Counted from the first letter of the stretch, positions 1-8,098 are shown. The stretch: 37,752 nucleotides of DNA from Myxococcota bacterium (GCA_020630615.1 JAHDBA010000027.1:1-37752); one strand, 5' to 3'. The notes: a model not told the origin generated them from the sequence alone. Translations and numbers: made by a program.

Positions 1-999
1 ACGTGTCAGCGGCGGGTTTAACTTCATGCGTCGATTAATGTTCTCGAGTAAAAAGTTTCGCTCGTCATCAGAGGGTTCGGTTTCGGGTTGCCCGACGCGC
101 ACATCTGTGGTGCCAATTACCGAACGGTTTTCCATTGGGATCACAAAGAAGAGGCGACCCGTGTCATCAAAGAAGGCAAGAATGCGTTTCAAATTATTGA
201 GAGGTCTAACAATGAGATGTATACCGCGAGAGAAAACATGTTGGTGGGTGCTCTTCAGTTCGGCGGCCTCGATAATGTCATCGACATAGGGGCCAGCAGC
301 ATTCACCATCTTGCGGGTGCGAACTTCAAATTGCTCGCCCGACTCGTGGTCTCGCGCATCGATAACCCAGCCCTCGGGTGTTGATTGAATGTCATCGGCT
401 CCCACATAGTTCACAACCACTGCACCTGCATTGAGCGCTTGACGTATGAAGGAGAAAACAAATCGAGCATCGTTATCGAGTAGATAGGCATCTGAGTATT
501 CAACGCCGCCCGAAAAAACGGACGCATCCACATTGGGCTCGTCTTTTTCGATCGTCGCACGAGAAAGAAGGCGGGGGGGTTTTGTAAAGCATCGCCCCAT
601 GAACCAATAAAAAAGCGCACCAAGAAAGATGAACCAGGGTTTATGTCTGAAGGATTCTGATATTGTACCAAAGAATCGAATCTCTTGAATGTTTGAGGGG
701 TAGGCGCGCATCAATCGGTTACGTGAAGAGCACAACTTCCAGACAAGACCGTACTCATGGTTCTCAAGATATTTAATCCCACCCCACACAAGATTCGACG
801 ACTCTTGGCTTGTTCCCGATGCGAAATCATTCTTTTCGATTAAGGCAACTTTGAGACCTTGTGATGCAAGCGCTGCCGCACTGACTGCACCGTTGATTCC
901 GCCGCCAATCACGCAGACGTCAAAAACTTCTTCTTTTAGCGCTTTGAGATTCTGATCGCGTAGTGGGTCCATGAGCTCAGCATAGTGCGTGGTGTCCAT
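1..999 (-). CDS. glpD: Glycerol-3-phosphate dehydrogenase, FAD-dependent (partial, C-terminus outside window)
   Basis: The minus-strand frame from the ATG at 999 stays open for 333 codons and runs off the left edge. It oxidises glycerol-3-phosphate to dihydroxyacetone phosphate and passes electrons to quinone at the inner membrane. Residues 29-38 hold the dinucleotide-binding signature VIGGGINGAV. An acidic residue follows the second strand (VALIEKNDF), then the GlpD-typical GTSQESSNLVWGGIKYLE segment. Further on come KMVNAAGPYVDDI and a C-terminal part ending FVIPMENRSVIGTTD, both typical of GlpD/GlpA. Full-length members have about 500-560 residues, so roughly 200 are missing here. The start is supported by the conserved N-terminal spacing. 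The acetyltransferase gene lies upstream on the same strand after a gap of about 127 bp. A GlpA-type or other FAD oxidoreductase is less likely because of the GTSQESSNL block. Confidence 0.92.
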   Translation of the reverse strand, partial: MDTTHYAELMDPLRDQNLKALKEEVFDVCVIGGGINGAVSAAALASQGLKVALIEKNDFASGTSQESSNLVWGGIKYLENHEYGLVWKLCSSRNRLMRAYPSNIQEIRFFGTISESFRHKPWFIFLGALFYWFMGRCFTKPPRLLSRATIEKDEPNVDASVFSGGVEYSDAYLLDNDARFVFSFIRQALNAGAVVVNYVGADDIQSTPEGWVIDARDHESGEQFEVRTRKMVNAAGPYVDDIIEAAELKSTHQHVFSRGIHLIVRPLNNLKRILAFFDDTGRLFFVIPMENRSVIGTTDVRVGQPETEPSDDERNFLLENINRRMKLNPPLTR

Positions 1000-1126
1000 T
1001 TGGGACAAGCGAATGTTTTGTTGACTTCAAAACTTTAAAGTCTCACGGTCATTCGGGATAGTGAAATAGCACATCGTTAAAATCTACGACTTCCGCGCGG
1101 GTTTGATCTTAAATCATTGATAGGAA

Positions 1127-1654
1127 CTAAGGTCTTAAAACAGAGACACGCGCAAAAAGGTGCAAATCACGCAAGACACCATTTTTCTGAGCCCCTTTCA
1201 ATAAAATACCTTCATGTTGGAAACCTGCTTTTTCAAGAACTTTCATCGACGCGTGGTTGTGCTCAAACACATCCGCTTCAACTCGAAGGTAACCATATGT
1301 CGTGAATGCAATCTCTACAACGCGTTCGATGGCCCCACACATAACCCCATGTCTTCTCGCAGATTTTGAGAGCCAGTACCCAAGGACACCGACATGAGAA
1401 TAGTTGGAACCCTTTTTAGGTCGAACACAAATATCGCCAATCATAGCATCTGTTGCATCTGTGATCACAAACCAAAGTGGGTTGTTTGAATCGTGCACGA
1501 GCTCATAAAATGACCTCGCGTCACTCTCGGTGTATGGGAATGGGAAGTTATCAGTGAGCATCTCAGAGATACTTAAATCATCCGCGATTTTTGTTAACGT
1601 TTCAAGATCACTTTCGCGGATTGTTCGAAGGTTGAATTCTGTTAGGGAATGCAT
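1127..1654 (-). CDS. GNAT-family N-acetyltransferase (RimJ/RimL-like)
   Basis: A 175-residue protein with the layout of the Acetyltransf_3 (RimJ/RimL) branch. It opens with FNLRTIRESDLETL. A central beta strand (WFVITDATDAMIGDICV) is followed by the acetyl-CoA segment YWLSKSARRHGVMCGAI at about residues 93-109, which resembles the Q/RxxGxG/A pyrophosphate loop. The C-terminal half has the family signature VFEHNHASMKVLEKAGFQHE, where N and S contact acetyl-CoA. Members transfer acetyl groups to N-terminal amines of proteins or to small-molecule amines. The substrate cannot be told from the sequence. A GGAG lies about nine bases before the ATG. The gene is divergent from the DUF3050 gene and is followed on the same strand by glpD, probably without a functional link. 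Confidence 0.85.
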   Translation of the reverse strand: MHSLTEFNLRTIRESDLETLTKIADDLSISEMLTDNFPFPYTESDARSFYELVHDSNNPLWFVITDATDAMIGDICVRPKKGSNYSHVGVLGYWLSKSARRHGVMCGAIERVVEIAFTTYGYLRVEADVFEHNHASMKVLEKAGFQHEGILLKGAQKNGVLRDLHLFARVSVLRP

Positions 1655-1794
1655 TCTGATTCTCCGCCCAAGAGCTCAAATGAGCTGTCGGTAAAGATAA
1701 CTTATAACGCAACCATGAACATATTTTCGATAGAGGCTCAAGCATCGACTTGGTCGATGGGTATTTTTTGTTAACATCAAGAAGGGAGTTCGAA

Positions 1795-2613
1795 ATGGTT
1801 AACGCGAGGTTGGAACGACTCAAAAAAGACTTGGAACCGTACCGCAAAAAGGTTTGTGAGCACCCGATTTACTCGCGAATGCGGTCACACCAAGACATTT
1901 GCATCTTTGTGGAGAGCCACGTCTTTGCGGTTTGGGACTTCATGTCTCTCGTAAAAGCGCTTCAAAGGAGCGTGACCTGCGTAGAAACACCGTGGTTACC
2001 CGTAAAACGACCGAGGCTCGCACGTTTTGTCAACGAGATTGTACTTGCGGAAGAAAGCGACCTCGATGCCTGCGGCGAAGTCAAGAGTCACTTTCAAATG
2101 TACTACGAAGCCATGAAGGTATTGGGCGCATCAATAATCGATATCAACATGTTTTTGAACTCGGTGAGAACTGGGCAGACGCCTGTGCACGCTATCGAAA
2201 AGCAATCGTGGGGGGGAAACACTCTAGATTTTCGAGTTGTAGACTTTCTTCGCTCGACCTTTGAGGTGGTAGAGTCTGGAAGCTTGCACCGAATCGCATC
2301 GTCATTTGCTTTTGGGCGAGAAGATATGATTCCCGAGATGTTTATTCGTCTTTTAAATTCAAACCTATTCGCAGACAACACATATTCTAAGCTCCGATAT
2401 TACTTTGAACGTCATATCGAACTTGATGGAGACGAACATGGACCACTGGCGCTTGAATTAGTCGCAGAGCTGTGTGGCGAGAATGAAGAATACTGGCAAG
2501 AGGCTTTTGATAGCGCTCGTGTAGCCCTCGAGAGACGCGCTGCATTATGGGATTGCATCTGCGACCAAATTGGTGCGTATGATGCGAGTGATGCTCTGCA
2601 GCCTCGTTCTTAA
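1795..2613 (+). CDS. DUF3050 family protein, predicted haem-oxygenase-fold metalloprotein
   Basis: A 272-residue protein. I chose the ATG at 1795 because an AAGGGAG sits at 1782-1788; an upstream in-frame TTG at 1750 has no such signal. The N-terminal block IYSRM...FVESHVFAVWDFMSL and the YEAM...GAS block match my memory of DUF3050 proteins. Glu40, His42 and Asp48 in the first helix, with His207, Asp211 and His215 in FERHIELDGDEHG near the C-terminus, form a histidine/carboxylate pattern. That pattern is expected for haem-oxygenase-like diiron oxidases, so a metal-dependent oxidase or oxygenase role is possible. The reaction is unknown. No signal peptide or membrane helix is visible, so it is probably cytoplasmic. 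It stands alone ahead of gltA, with a 64 bp gap. Confidence 0.75.
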   Translation: MVNARLERLKKDLEPYRKKVCEHPIYSRMRSHQDICIFVESHVFAVWDFMSLVKALQRSVTCVETPWLPVKRPRLARFVNEIVLAEESDLDACGEVKSHFQMYYEAMKVLGASIIDINMFLNSVRTGQTPVHAIEKQSWGGNTLDFRVVDFLRSTFEVVESGSLHRIASSFAFGREDMIPEMFIRLLNSNLFADNTYSKLRYYFERHIELDGDEHGPLALELVAELCGENEEYWQEAFDSARVALERRAALWDCICDQIGAYDASDALQPRS

Positions 2614-2677
2614 GAAAAATCGTCGTTTCAGTGCCACAATTGCCTCGTTTTGTACTAGGCTTTGGGCAGGAGATCTT

Positions 2678-3952
2678 ATGACAAGCGCAAAAATTAGTGT
2701 AGGCGAAAAAGATTACGAACTTCCACTGGTTGTGGGTAGCGAAAATGAAGTCGGCATCGATATGACAAAGTTTCGCGCACAAAGTGGTGTGATTTCATTG
2801 GACCCCGGCTTTGGCTCAACAGGTTCATGTCAGAGTGCGATTACCTTTATCAACGGTGAAGAAGGCGTACTCCGTTATCGGGGTTACCCAATCGAAGACA
2901 TCGCAGAGAATGCTAGCTTTGCTGAAGTGTCCTACATGCTGATTTATGGGAACCTCCCAAATAAAACTCAACTCGAAGAGTTCAGTTCGAAACTGACGCA
3001 GCACAGCTTGATTCATGAAGACATGAAGAAATTTTACGAGGGCTTCCCTGCAAGCGCTCACCCAATGGCGGTACTCTCTTCGATGGTCGGTTCGCTCGCG
3101 ACCTACTACCCCGAGAAAGATGAAGATGGCTTCGACTTAAATATTATTCGCTTGTTGGCGAAAGCAAAAACGATTGCTGCCTTCGCCTATAAACGCAGTA
3201 TTGGGCAGCCCTTCATCTACCCACAAAACAACTTGAGCTATTGTGGGAACTTCTTGAACATGATGTTTGCGGTACCTTCGGAGCCTTATACGGTGGACCC
3301 AGTCCTTGAAGCCGCATTGAACAAGCTTCTTATTCTCCATGCGGACCACGAGCAGAACTGTTCAACTTCAACCGTACGCTTGGTCGGTTCTTCGCATGCC
3401 AATATGTTTGCTTCAATGGCTGCTGGTATTTGCGCGCTATGGGGACCACTTCACGGTGGTGCAAACCAAAAAGTTATCGAGCAATTAAAGTATATTCAAC
3501 GTTCGGGTGAAGACCTTCAAAAGTTTGTGGATCGCGCCAAAGATAAAAACGATGACTTCCGCCTGATGGGCTTTGGTCACCGCGTTTATAAAAACTTTGA
3601 CCCGCGTGCACGTATTTTGAAGAAGTCTTGCGATCAAGTTCTCTCAAAGCTCGGTGTCGATGACCCACTTTTGGATATTGCGAAGAAGCTTGAAGAAGTT
3701 GCACTCAACGACGAGTACTTTGTATCGCGTCGACTTTATCCAAACGTGGACTTTTATTCTGGTATTATTTACCGTGCGATGGGAATACCAACCAATATGT
3801 TTACAGTGATGTTTGCATTGGGTCGTCTTCCCGGGTGGATCGCGCATTGGTACGAGATGCGTCAAGACACGAGTACCCGTATTGGGCGCCCGCGACAGAT
3901 CTATACAGGACCTGCCGCTCGTGACTTTGTTCCAGTTGCAAAACGCGGCTAG
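2678..3952 (+). CDS. gltA: Citrate synthase
   Basis: A 424-residue citrate synthase that condenses oxaloacetate and acetyl-CoA at the entry to the TCA cycle, in the cytoplasm. The ATG at 2678 follows GGCAGGAG at 2666-2673; the longer open frame upstream has no comparable signal. Motifs are the family's own: GVLRYRGYPIEDIA near residue 65, then LHADHEQNCSTSTVRLVG, GPLHGGAN, GFGHRVYKNFDPRA and NVDFYSGIIYRAMG. The catalytic triad corresponds to His259, His301 and Asp358. The C-terminal GWIAHWYEM...RIGRPRQIYTG is that of the hexameric Gram-negative type. Two membrane-protein genes follow closely and may be co-transcribed. A 2-methylcitrate synthase is possible but less likely, given the length and type. 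Confidence 0.97.
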   Translation: MTSAKISVGEKDYELPLVVGSENEVGIDMTKFRAQSGVISLDPGFGSTGSCQSAITFINGEEGVLRYRGYPIEDIAENASFAEVSYMLIYGNLPNKTQLEEFSSKLTQHSLIHEDMKKFYEGFPASAHPMAVLSSMVGSLATYYPEKDEDGFDLNIIRLLAKAKTIAAFAYKRSIGQPFIYPQNNLSYCGNFLNMMFAVPSEPYTVDPVLEAALNKLLILHADHEQNCSTSTVRLVGSSHANMFASMAAGICALWGPLHGGANQKVIEQLKYIQRSGEDLQKFVDRAKDKNDDFRLMGFGHRVYKNFDPRARILKKSCDQVLSKLGVDDPLLDIAKKLEEVALNDEYFVSRRLYPNVDFYSGIIYRAMGIPTNMFTVMFALGRLPGWIAHWYEMRQDTSTRIGRPRQIYTGPAARDFVPVAKRG

Positions 3953-3966
3953 AGTAGGCGCAGAGC

Positions 3967-4572
3967 GTGAGTGAGTTGAAGATCAACTCAGGAAGGCATG
4001 TCGACCCGGCATCTCTTGGGCGGCATGCTTTTTTTGCGCATATTCGAGGGCTGTCTGCAGACGAACTTGAGCATATGGGTTGGCGTACACGTGAACGCTT
4101 GCAAGGGCGTTGTCTTGAACTTATCGATATTGATAGTGAGGTCGAATTTTTAATTGTGGGTAGTCGACTCTTCCCCAGCGCCGCAGTGGATTGCTTTTAT
4201 CGGATTCCTGTGGTTGAACTCCTGGTGAGTCCACTTTACCTGGCAGCTCTCGCTATCCTTACGGCTGCCTGCGCTTTGGGTGGGTTGAAGTCCTTTTCAT
4301 TGATTATAACGCTCGCATTATTGGCCATGAGTTTTGGTCTTTTTGTACGCCGAGCATCATTCTCGAGACAGATGACCCGCTTTGGTTTCAGACATGTTGT
4401 TGAAGGTTTTCCGCTTTTTCGAAAACGACAAGATTTTCTTGAGAGAAAGTTTGCGAGGTACTTTCGCTCGTGGTGTCTGAAAGAACAAGCTAAACTCGAG
4501 CGTGTGCGATTGCGACCTGTTGGACTTAACGTGCCCCTTGCTGTAAAAGTTGATAGGGAAAGACTTCAGTAG
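3967..4572 (+). CDS. Hypothetical two-helix membrane protein downstream of gltA
   Basis: A 201-residue protein that I do not recognise. It starts at a GTG only 14 bp after the gltA stop, with a poor ribosome-binding site, so the start is uncertain. Residues 1-75 are soluble and charged (HAFFAHIRGLSADELEHMG, then a short strand-rich part). Two hydrophobic segments at about residues 80-103 and 108-126 form a hairpin. A basic C-terminal tail rich in Arg and Phe (FRKRQDFLERKFARYF) should lie in the cytoplasm by the positive-inside rule. Its close spacing behind gltA and the next gene's similar plan suggest one transcription unit. No catalytic motif is visible. It is most likely a lineage-specific inner-membrane protein. 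Confidence 0.65.
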   Translation: MSELKINSGRHVDPASLGRHAFFAHIRGLSADELEHMGWRTRERLQGRCLELIDIDSEVEFLIVGSRLFPSAAVDCFYRIPVVELLVSPLYLAALAILTAACALGGLKSFSLIITLALLAMSFGLFVRRASFSRQMTRFGFRHVVEGFPLFRKRQDFLERKFARYFRSWCLKEQAKLERVRLRPVGLNVPLAVKVDRERLQ

Positions 4573-4586
4573 GTTTAAGTGTTGGT

Positions 4587-5234
4587 ATGAACGGGGTCGA
4601 TGTGATGAATGCGCAAGAAAACCAAGGCAGCAACACGCCTTTTCAGCGATTCCACCGACTCAGCAAACGAAGTTGGCGTGAAGTGAGAGACTTGCCAAAA
4701 GCACAACGTGATGCAGAAACACGAGCATTGTTGCCGTGGCTCAAAGCAGAAGGGGTCGTGACTCAAGAACAAAAGCTTGCGCTCATCTCGAACCTGCAAC
4801 ATGAAGAAGTGATTCCTATGTTATCGAAGCTTCGAGAGTCGCTCAATGCGTGGCCTGCAAAGAGACGTCATGTCGCCATGAAGCATGTATTGCCTCTATC
4901 GCTTCTTTGCGGAGCGATTGCGAATATTATCGGAGCCTCGAGAGATCGGTATCTCGCTGTGATATTAATACTTTTGGCGTGGTCATGGTGGCTTATGGAG
5001 TTTCTTGTCGGCTCGTTCAGGCAAGATCTTATTGATAGTGAGTATTTACCGGGTGCCTCCGAGCAGTCGTCTTTAAGAGGGCAATCGACATTGTTTGGTA
5101 AACATCAGTTCTCATACACTCGACAAGAAGAATGGAGCCGCGCATGGCTCTCAGGTCAAAGTCTTAAGAAGATTCTTTCACAAATATCGAAGTCAGAAAA
5201 AACTCAAGAGCGATTCTTTTCTTTTTTTGCTTAA
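4587..5234 (+). CDS. Hypothetical two-helix membrane protein
   Basis: A 215-residue unrecognised protein that begins 15 bp after the preceding gene. The ATG at 4587 is taken, but ATG 4605 (residue 7), which follows a GGGG, is equally possible. The first 90 residues are charged and helical (FQRFHRLSKRSWREVRDLPK, then LKAEGVVTQEQKLALI). Two hydrophobic segments at about residues 96-113 and 120-142 follow, then a polar tail. This soluble-hairpin-soluble plan repeats that of the upstream gene, though I see no clear residue identity between them. The reading frame continues open for 55 codons beyond the TAA at 5232-5234. Function is unknown. It could be a small helper protein of the inner membrane. 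Confidence 0.65.
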   Translation: MNGVDVMNAQENQGSNTPFQRFHRLSKRSWREVRDLPKAQRDAETRALLPWLKAEGVVTQEQKLALISNLQHEEVIPMLSKLRESLNAWPAKRRHVAMKHVLPLSLLCGAIANIIGASRDRYLAVILILLAWSWWLMEFLVGSFRQDLIDSEYLPGASEQSSLRGQSTLFGKHQFSYTRQEEWSRAWLSGQSLKKILSQISKSEKTQERFFSFFA

Positions 5235-5385
5235 GAGATTGAGGCGATATTGATAAGAGAAGAGCCCACACAGCATCGGGTTCATGACAAGGACCATCCG
5301 GTGTCGTCGGGTAGTTCAGCCGGCGTACCAATCGCTGTACCGAGTGCACAGCATTCCGCGAATACTGAGCAGAATGAAGCGGCAC

Positions 5386-6897
5386 CTATTCTTGACGCTT
5401 AATATTCTTGGCTTTGAGGGCCTTGTCGAATTCGGATTTTTCGAGAGAGCGAAAATAACCTTCTTCTGGGCTAATCTTTTTATCCACGACAAGTGCCAAT
5501 AGCGCGTCATTCAGTGTTTGCATCCCGACATTTTTACCGGTCTGCATCATCGAGGGAAGCTGAAAGGTTTTCCCTTCTCGGATGAGGTTGGCCATCGCAT
5601 TGGTGCCAATAAGGATTTCAAGAGCGGCGACGCGGCCGCCTCCTTCTTTTTTACACAGGGTTTGTGAGACGACGCCTTTCAGTGATTCTGAGAGCATGGT
5701 TCGGATCTGTTCTTGTCGATCAGCTGGAAACTGATCGATGATGCGATCGACAGTCGAGTGCGCGGTATTGGTGTGCAGCGTGCCAAAGACGAGATGACCC
5801 GTTTCTGCAGTTTCGATTGCGATCTCGATCGTTTCCAGGTCGCGCATTTCGCCAACAAGCACAATGTCAGGGTCTTCACGCAACGCTGCTCGCAACGCCG
5901 GTTTAAAACCTTTGGTATGGTTTTTAATCTCACGTTGATTGATCACACACGACTTATCTTGGTGTACAAACTCAATCGGGTCTTCAATTGTAATAATGTG
6001 GTCTGTTCGAGTTTGATTGATATGATCAATCATCGCAGCAAGCGTTGTTGACTTACCCGAACCTGTCGGCCCTGTGACCAAGACCAAGCCCTTCGCAAGA
6101 GTGCAAAGCTTTAAGACTGCCTCAGGAAGATTCAGTTGTTCTGCACTTAAGATCTTTGACGGGATTTGTCTGAAGATTCCACCAATACCGTTTCGATCTC
6201 GAAAAATGTTGGCACGAAAACGAGCCAGCCCAGGGATTTCATACGAGAAATCGACATCGTTGGTTTCACGAAAAATCTTTCGCTCCGAAACGGGGGTGAT
6301 TCCAAAGAGCAGTGTCTCGGCATCGAGCTCTGAAAAATGTGGGCTCCCTTCCAATGGGACAAGCGTGCCGTCTTTTCTCATGATCGCTTTTTTTCCTGAA
6401 CATATATAGAGGTCAGAACCACCGCTTTCGATGAGAACCTCAAAGTAAGGATCAAGCGGACAATCACCAAGGACCGGTTCTCGTAAGTCGCTTCGGTATG
6501 TATCAAGTTCACTCTCTGTAGGATAGGGCGGAACAACGAGTTCTTTTGATGTGTTGATCGCTTTTTGGACTGTTCCTGCAGAGACCTCGGGTTCCACAGG
6601 CGTCGGGGTGAAAATGACGTAAAGCTCGCCACTGTCCTCAACTCGAACTTGTAAATGTACTTCGCCTTGAGCAGTTTGATACTCAACACTAATAGCTTGT
6701 CCTGGGGTTAGACGTTCAATGAAACTCGGTGCCACCTCTTGGACGATTTGATGCATTTGCTCGTGTGAAAGAGGCGCTTGCGTGATCTCATGGTTATTTC
6801 CACCTTTCGTTAAGATCACTTTTTGATTGGACTGAAAGGCCAAAGACTCCGCTTGATGTGCGAAAAAAAGCTCAAAATAGGGATTAATCATGCTCAT
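5386..6897 (-). CDS. pilT: Type IV pilus retraction ATPase PilT-like, with duplicated N-terminal domain
   Basis: A 503-residue hexameric motor of the PilT family, which drives pilus retraction in twitching motility at the inner membrane. I prefer the ATG at 6897, preceded by GCAGAGGAA, to the one at 6930. From about residue 135 onward it is a canonical PilT: N-domain with DPYFEVLIESGGSDLYI, Walker A GPTGSGKST from residue 276, the aspartate box DHIITIEDPIEFVH, Walker B DPDIVLVGEMRD, and the histidine box TGHLVFGTLHTN. The end EILIGTNAMANLIREGKT is the PilT C-terminal pattern. Typical PilT has about 350 residues. The extra 130 or so at the N-terminus resemble a second, degenerate copy of the N-domain (see findings). 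The motor is complete, so function is likely. No other pilus genes are nearby. Confidence 0.92.
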   Translation of the reverse strand: MSMINPYFELFFAHQAESLAFQSNQKVILTKGGNNHEITQAPLSHEQMHQIVQEVAPSFIERLTPGQAISVEYQTAQGEVHLQVRVEDSGELYVIFTPTPVEPEVSAGTVQKAINTSKELVVPPYPTESELDTYRSDLREPVLGDCPLDPYFEVLIESGGSDLYICSGKKAIMRKDGTLVPLEGSPHFSELDAETLLFGITPVSERKIFRETNDVDFSYEIPGLARFRANIFRDRNGIGGIFRQIPSKILSAEQLNLPEAVLKLCTLAKGLVLVTGPTGSGKSTTLAAMIDHINQTRTDHIITIEDPIEFVHQDKSCVINQREIKNHTKGFKPALRAALREDPDIVLVGEMRDLETIEIAIETAETGHLVFGTLHTNTAHSTVDRIIDQFPADRQEQIRTMLSESLKGVVSQTLCKKEGGGRVAALEILIGTNAMANLIREGKTFQLPSMMQTGKNVGMQTLNDALLALVVDKKISPEEGYFRSLEKSEFDKALKAKNIKRQE

Positions 6898-7035
6898 AAG
6901 ATTCCTCTGCAATAGTATTTTCTTCGCCATATTAGAGGTTTAGCGAGTTGGGGTAAAACTGAAGAAGTCAAAATCCGGTTGATCACTTTGAGATGGGTGT
7001 TAGAAACTCAATGTAGTTGGTTGTAGGAGGCCGAT

Positions 7036-7572
7036 ATGAAAAAACTAGGACTTATTCTTCTTTGTACTCTTTCTCTTGTTGCATGTGACAAAGCTAAAAA
7101 CGCTGCAAAAGCAACAGCTGATGCTACCGCCAATGTAGCAGGGAAAGCAGTTGACGGCGCGAAAGCTGCTGGCGGAGCAGTAGCGGACGGTGCGAAAGCA
7201 GCAGGTGGAACAGTTGTTGACGGCGCAAAAGCAGCGGGTAGCGCAGTGAAAGATGGTGCTGGTAAAGTTGTTGATGGTGCGAAAGCAGCAGGCAACACAG
7301 TTGTTGACGGTGCGAAGGCAGCGGGTAGCGCTGTTGTTGATGGTGCGAAAGCAGCAGGCAACACAGTTGTTGACGGCGCAAAAGCAGCGGGTGGCGCAGT
7401 GAAAGACGGCGCTGGTCAAGTTGTTGATGGTGCAAAAGCAGCAGGCAACACAGTTGTTGACGGCGCAAAAGCAGCGGGTGGCGCAGTGAAAGACACAGCG
7501 AAAGGTGCTGCGAGTGCAACTGGTAACGCTCTAAAGAAAACTGGTGATGCGGTAAAAGGCCTTGGCCACTAA
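7036..7572 (+). CDS. Alanine-rich lipoprotein with 11-residue amphipathic repeats
   Basis: A 178-residue protein with an AGGAGG box just upstream (7026-7031) and a lipoprotein signal peptide ending in the lipobox LVAC (Cys17). The mature part is almost wholly built from an 11-residue unit, VVDGAKAAGNT or close variants, with two shorter VKDGAGK/Q units between. Residues are limited to A, G, K, D, V, T, N and S. The 11-residue periodicity with spaced Lys and Asp is like that of LEA proteins, apolipoproteins and synucleins, which form amphipathic helices on membranes or protect against drying. The role here is inferred only from this pattern. The Asp at +2 after the lipid Cys would, by the E. 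coli rule, favour inner-membrane retention. A hairpin terminator follows at 7604-7627, so it is probably a single-gene unit. Confidence 0.85.
   Translation: MKKLGLILLCTLSLVACDKAKNAAKATADATANVAGKAVDGAKAAGGAVADGAKAAGGTVVDGAKAAGSAVKDGAGKVVDGAKAAGNTVVDGAKAAGSAVVDGAKAAGNTVVDGAKAAGGAVKDGAGQVVDGAKAAGNTVVDGAKAAGGAVKDTAKGAASATGNALKKTGDAVKGLGH
7147..7494 (+). repeat. 33-bp coding tandem repeat (11-residue VVDGAKAAGxx units)
   Basis: The repeat encodes about nine 11-residue units, with two 21-bp units inserted after the third and seventh. Neighbouring copies such as those around 7297, 7363 and 7447 are almost identical at the DNA level. This implies recent copy-number change by slippage or unequal exchange. 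Confidence 0.85.
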
Positions 7573-7603
7573 GGTAGGTAGGCAACCGAGGCATCTGCCT
7601 TGT

Positions 7604-7627
7604 AAGCGTCTTTCGGGGCGCTTTTTT
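7604..7627 (+). terminator. Rho-independent terminator
   Basis: An eight-base stem (AAGCGTCT / GGGCGCTT, with G-T pairs) closes a TTCG tetraloop and is followed by a T tract. It lies 31 bp after the stop of the alanine-rich lipoprotein gene. Confidence 0.8.
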
Positions 7628-7703
7628 CATGCCAATTTTATGCGCCCTCCGATTTGCCGCACGTGGTTGCCAAGTGCTAGCAAATAGAAAAAGGGAGGCT
7701 TTT

Positions 7704-8042
7704 ATGAGCAAATTTGATGAAGCACTTGAAACCTACAAGAAAGAAATGACCAAGCTGAATATTACCTGGGACGATGATCTATTGAAGTCGGTGACCAAGA
7801 GTCTCGGGCCTTCAATTTACAACAACGATGCATCCAAGGTGTCGTCGAGTGATAAGACTGAACTCGATCGGGTGAAAACGAACTTTATTAATAAAAAGTT
7901 AGGTGTCACGGACGACGCTGCAATTGAAACGGCGATTACGAAAGTGGTCGAACAGTTCGGTTCTTCGAACCCAAACAAGTATCGCGCGATTTTTTACTAT
8001 TTGTTGGCGAAAGAGTTTAAGAAAGAAGAAATCTTTGCATAG
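7704..8042 (+). CDS. DUF2853 family protein
   Basis: A 112-residue cytoplasmic protein. The ATG at 7704 is chosen because AAGGGAGG lies at 7691-7698; the frame opens earlier, at 7629, without a binding site. It matches the small DUF2853 family over its length: MSKFDEALETYKKEM, then LGPSIYNNDASKVSSSDKTE, VKTNFINKKLGV and the C-terminal SNPNKYRAIFYYLLAKEF. The usual family length is about 105-115 residues. Members are all-helical, of unknown function, and common in Proteobacteria and Bacteroidota. No membrane or export signal is visible. It is bounded by terminators at 7604-7627 and 8069-8090, so it is monocistronic. Confidence 0.85.
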   Translation: MSKFDEALETYKKEMTKLNITWDDDLLKSVTKSLGPSIYNNDASKVSSSDKTELDRVKTNFINKKLGVTDDAAIETAITKVVEQFGSSNPNKYRAIFYYLLAKEFKKEEIFA

Positions 8043-8068
8043 TTGAATCTTTTATGAGCTTTGAACAT

Positions 8069-8090
8069 GCGGGCTTTGGCTCGCTTTTTT
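8069..8090 (+). terminator. Rho-independent terminator
   Basis: GCGGGC-TTTG-GCTCGC forms a six-base stem with one G-T pair, followed by six T. It lies 27 bp after the DUF2853 stop and separates it from the convergent AlkB-type gene. Confidence 0.8.
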
Positions 8091-8098
8091 ATTGAATG

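Noticed and set aside
1608..1847. Minus-strand frame crossing the divergent start region of the acetyltransferase and DUF3050 genes
   Set aside because: It overlaps both gene starts and has no family signature or initiation signal.
2387..2782. A 131-codon minus-strand frame across the DUF3050 end and gltA start
   Set aside because: It is antisense to two supported genes and has no motif or binding site.
7045..7711. Long minus-strand frames opposite the alanine-rich repeat gene, one of them Cys-rich
   Set aside because: They only mirror the tandem repeat of the plus-strand lipoprotein, have no ribosome-binding site and cross the terminator at 7604-7627.
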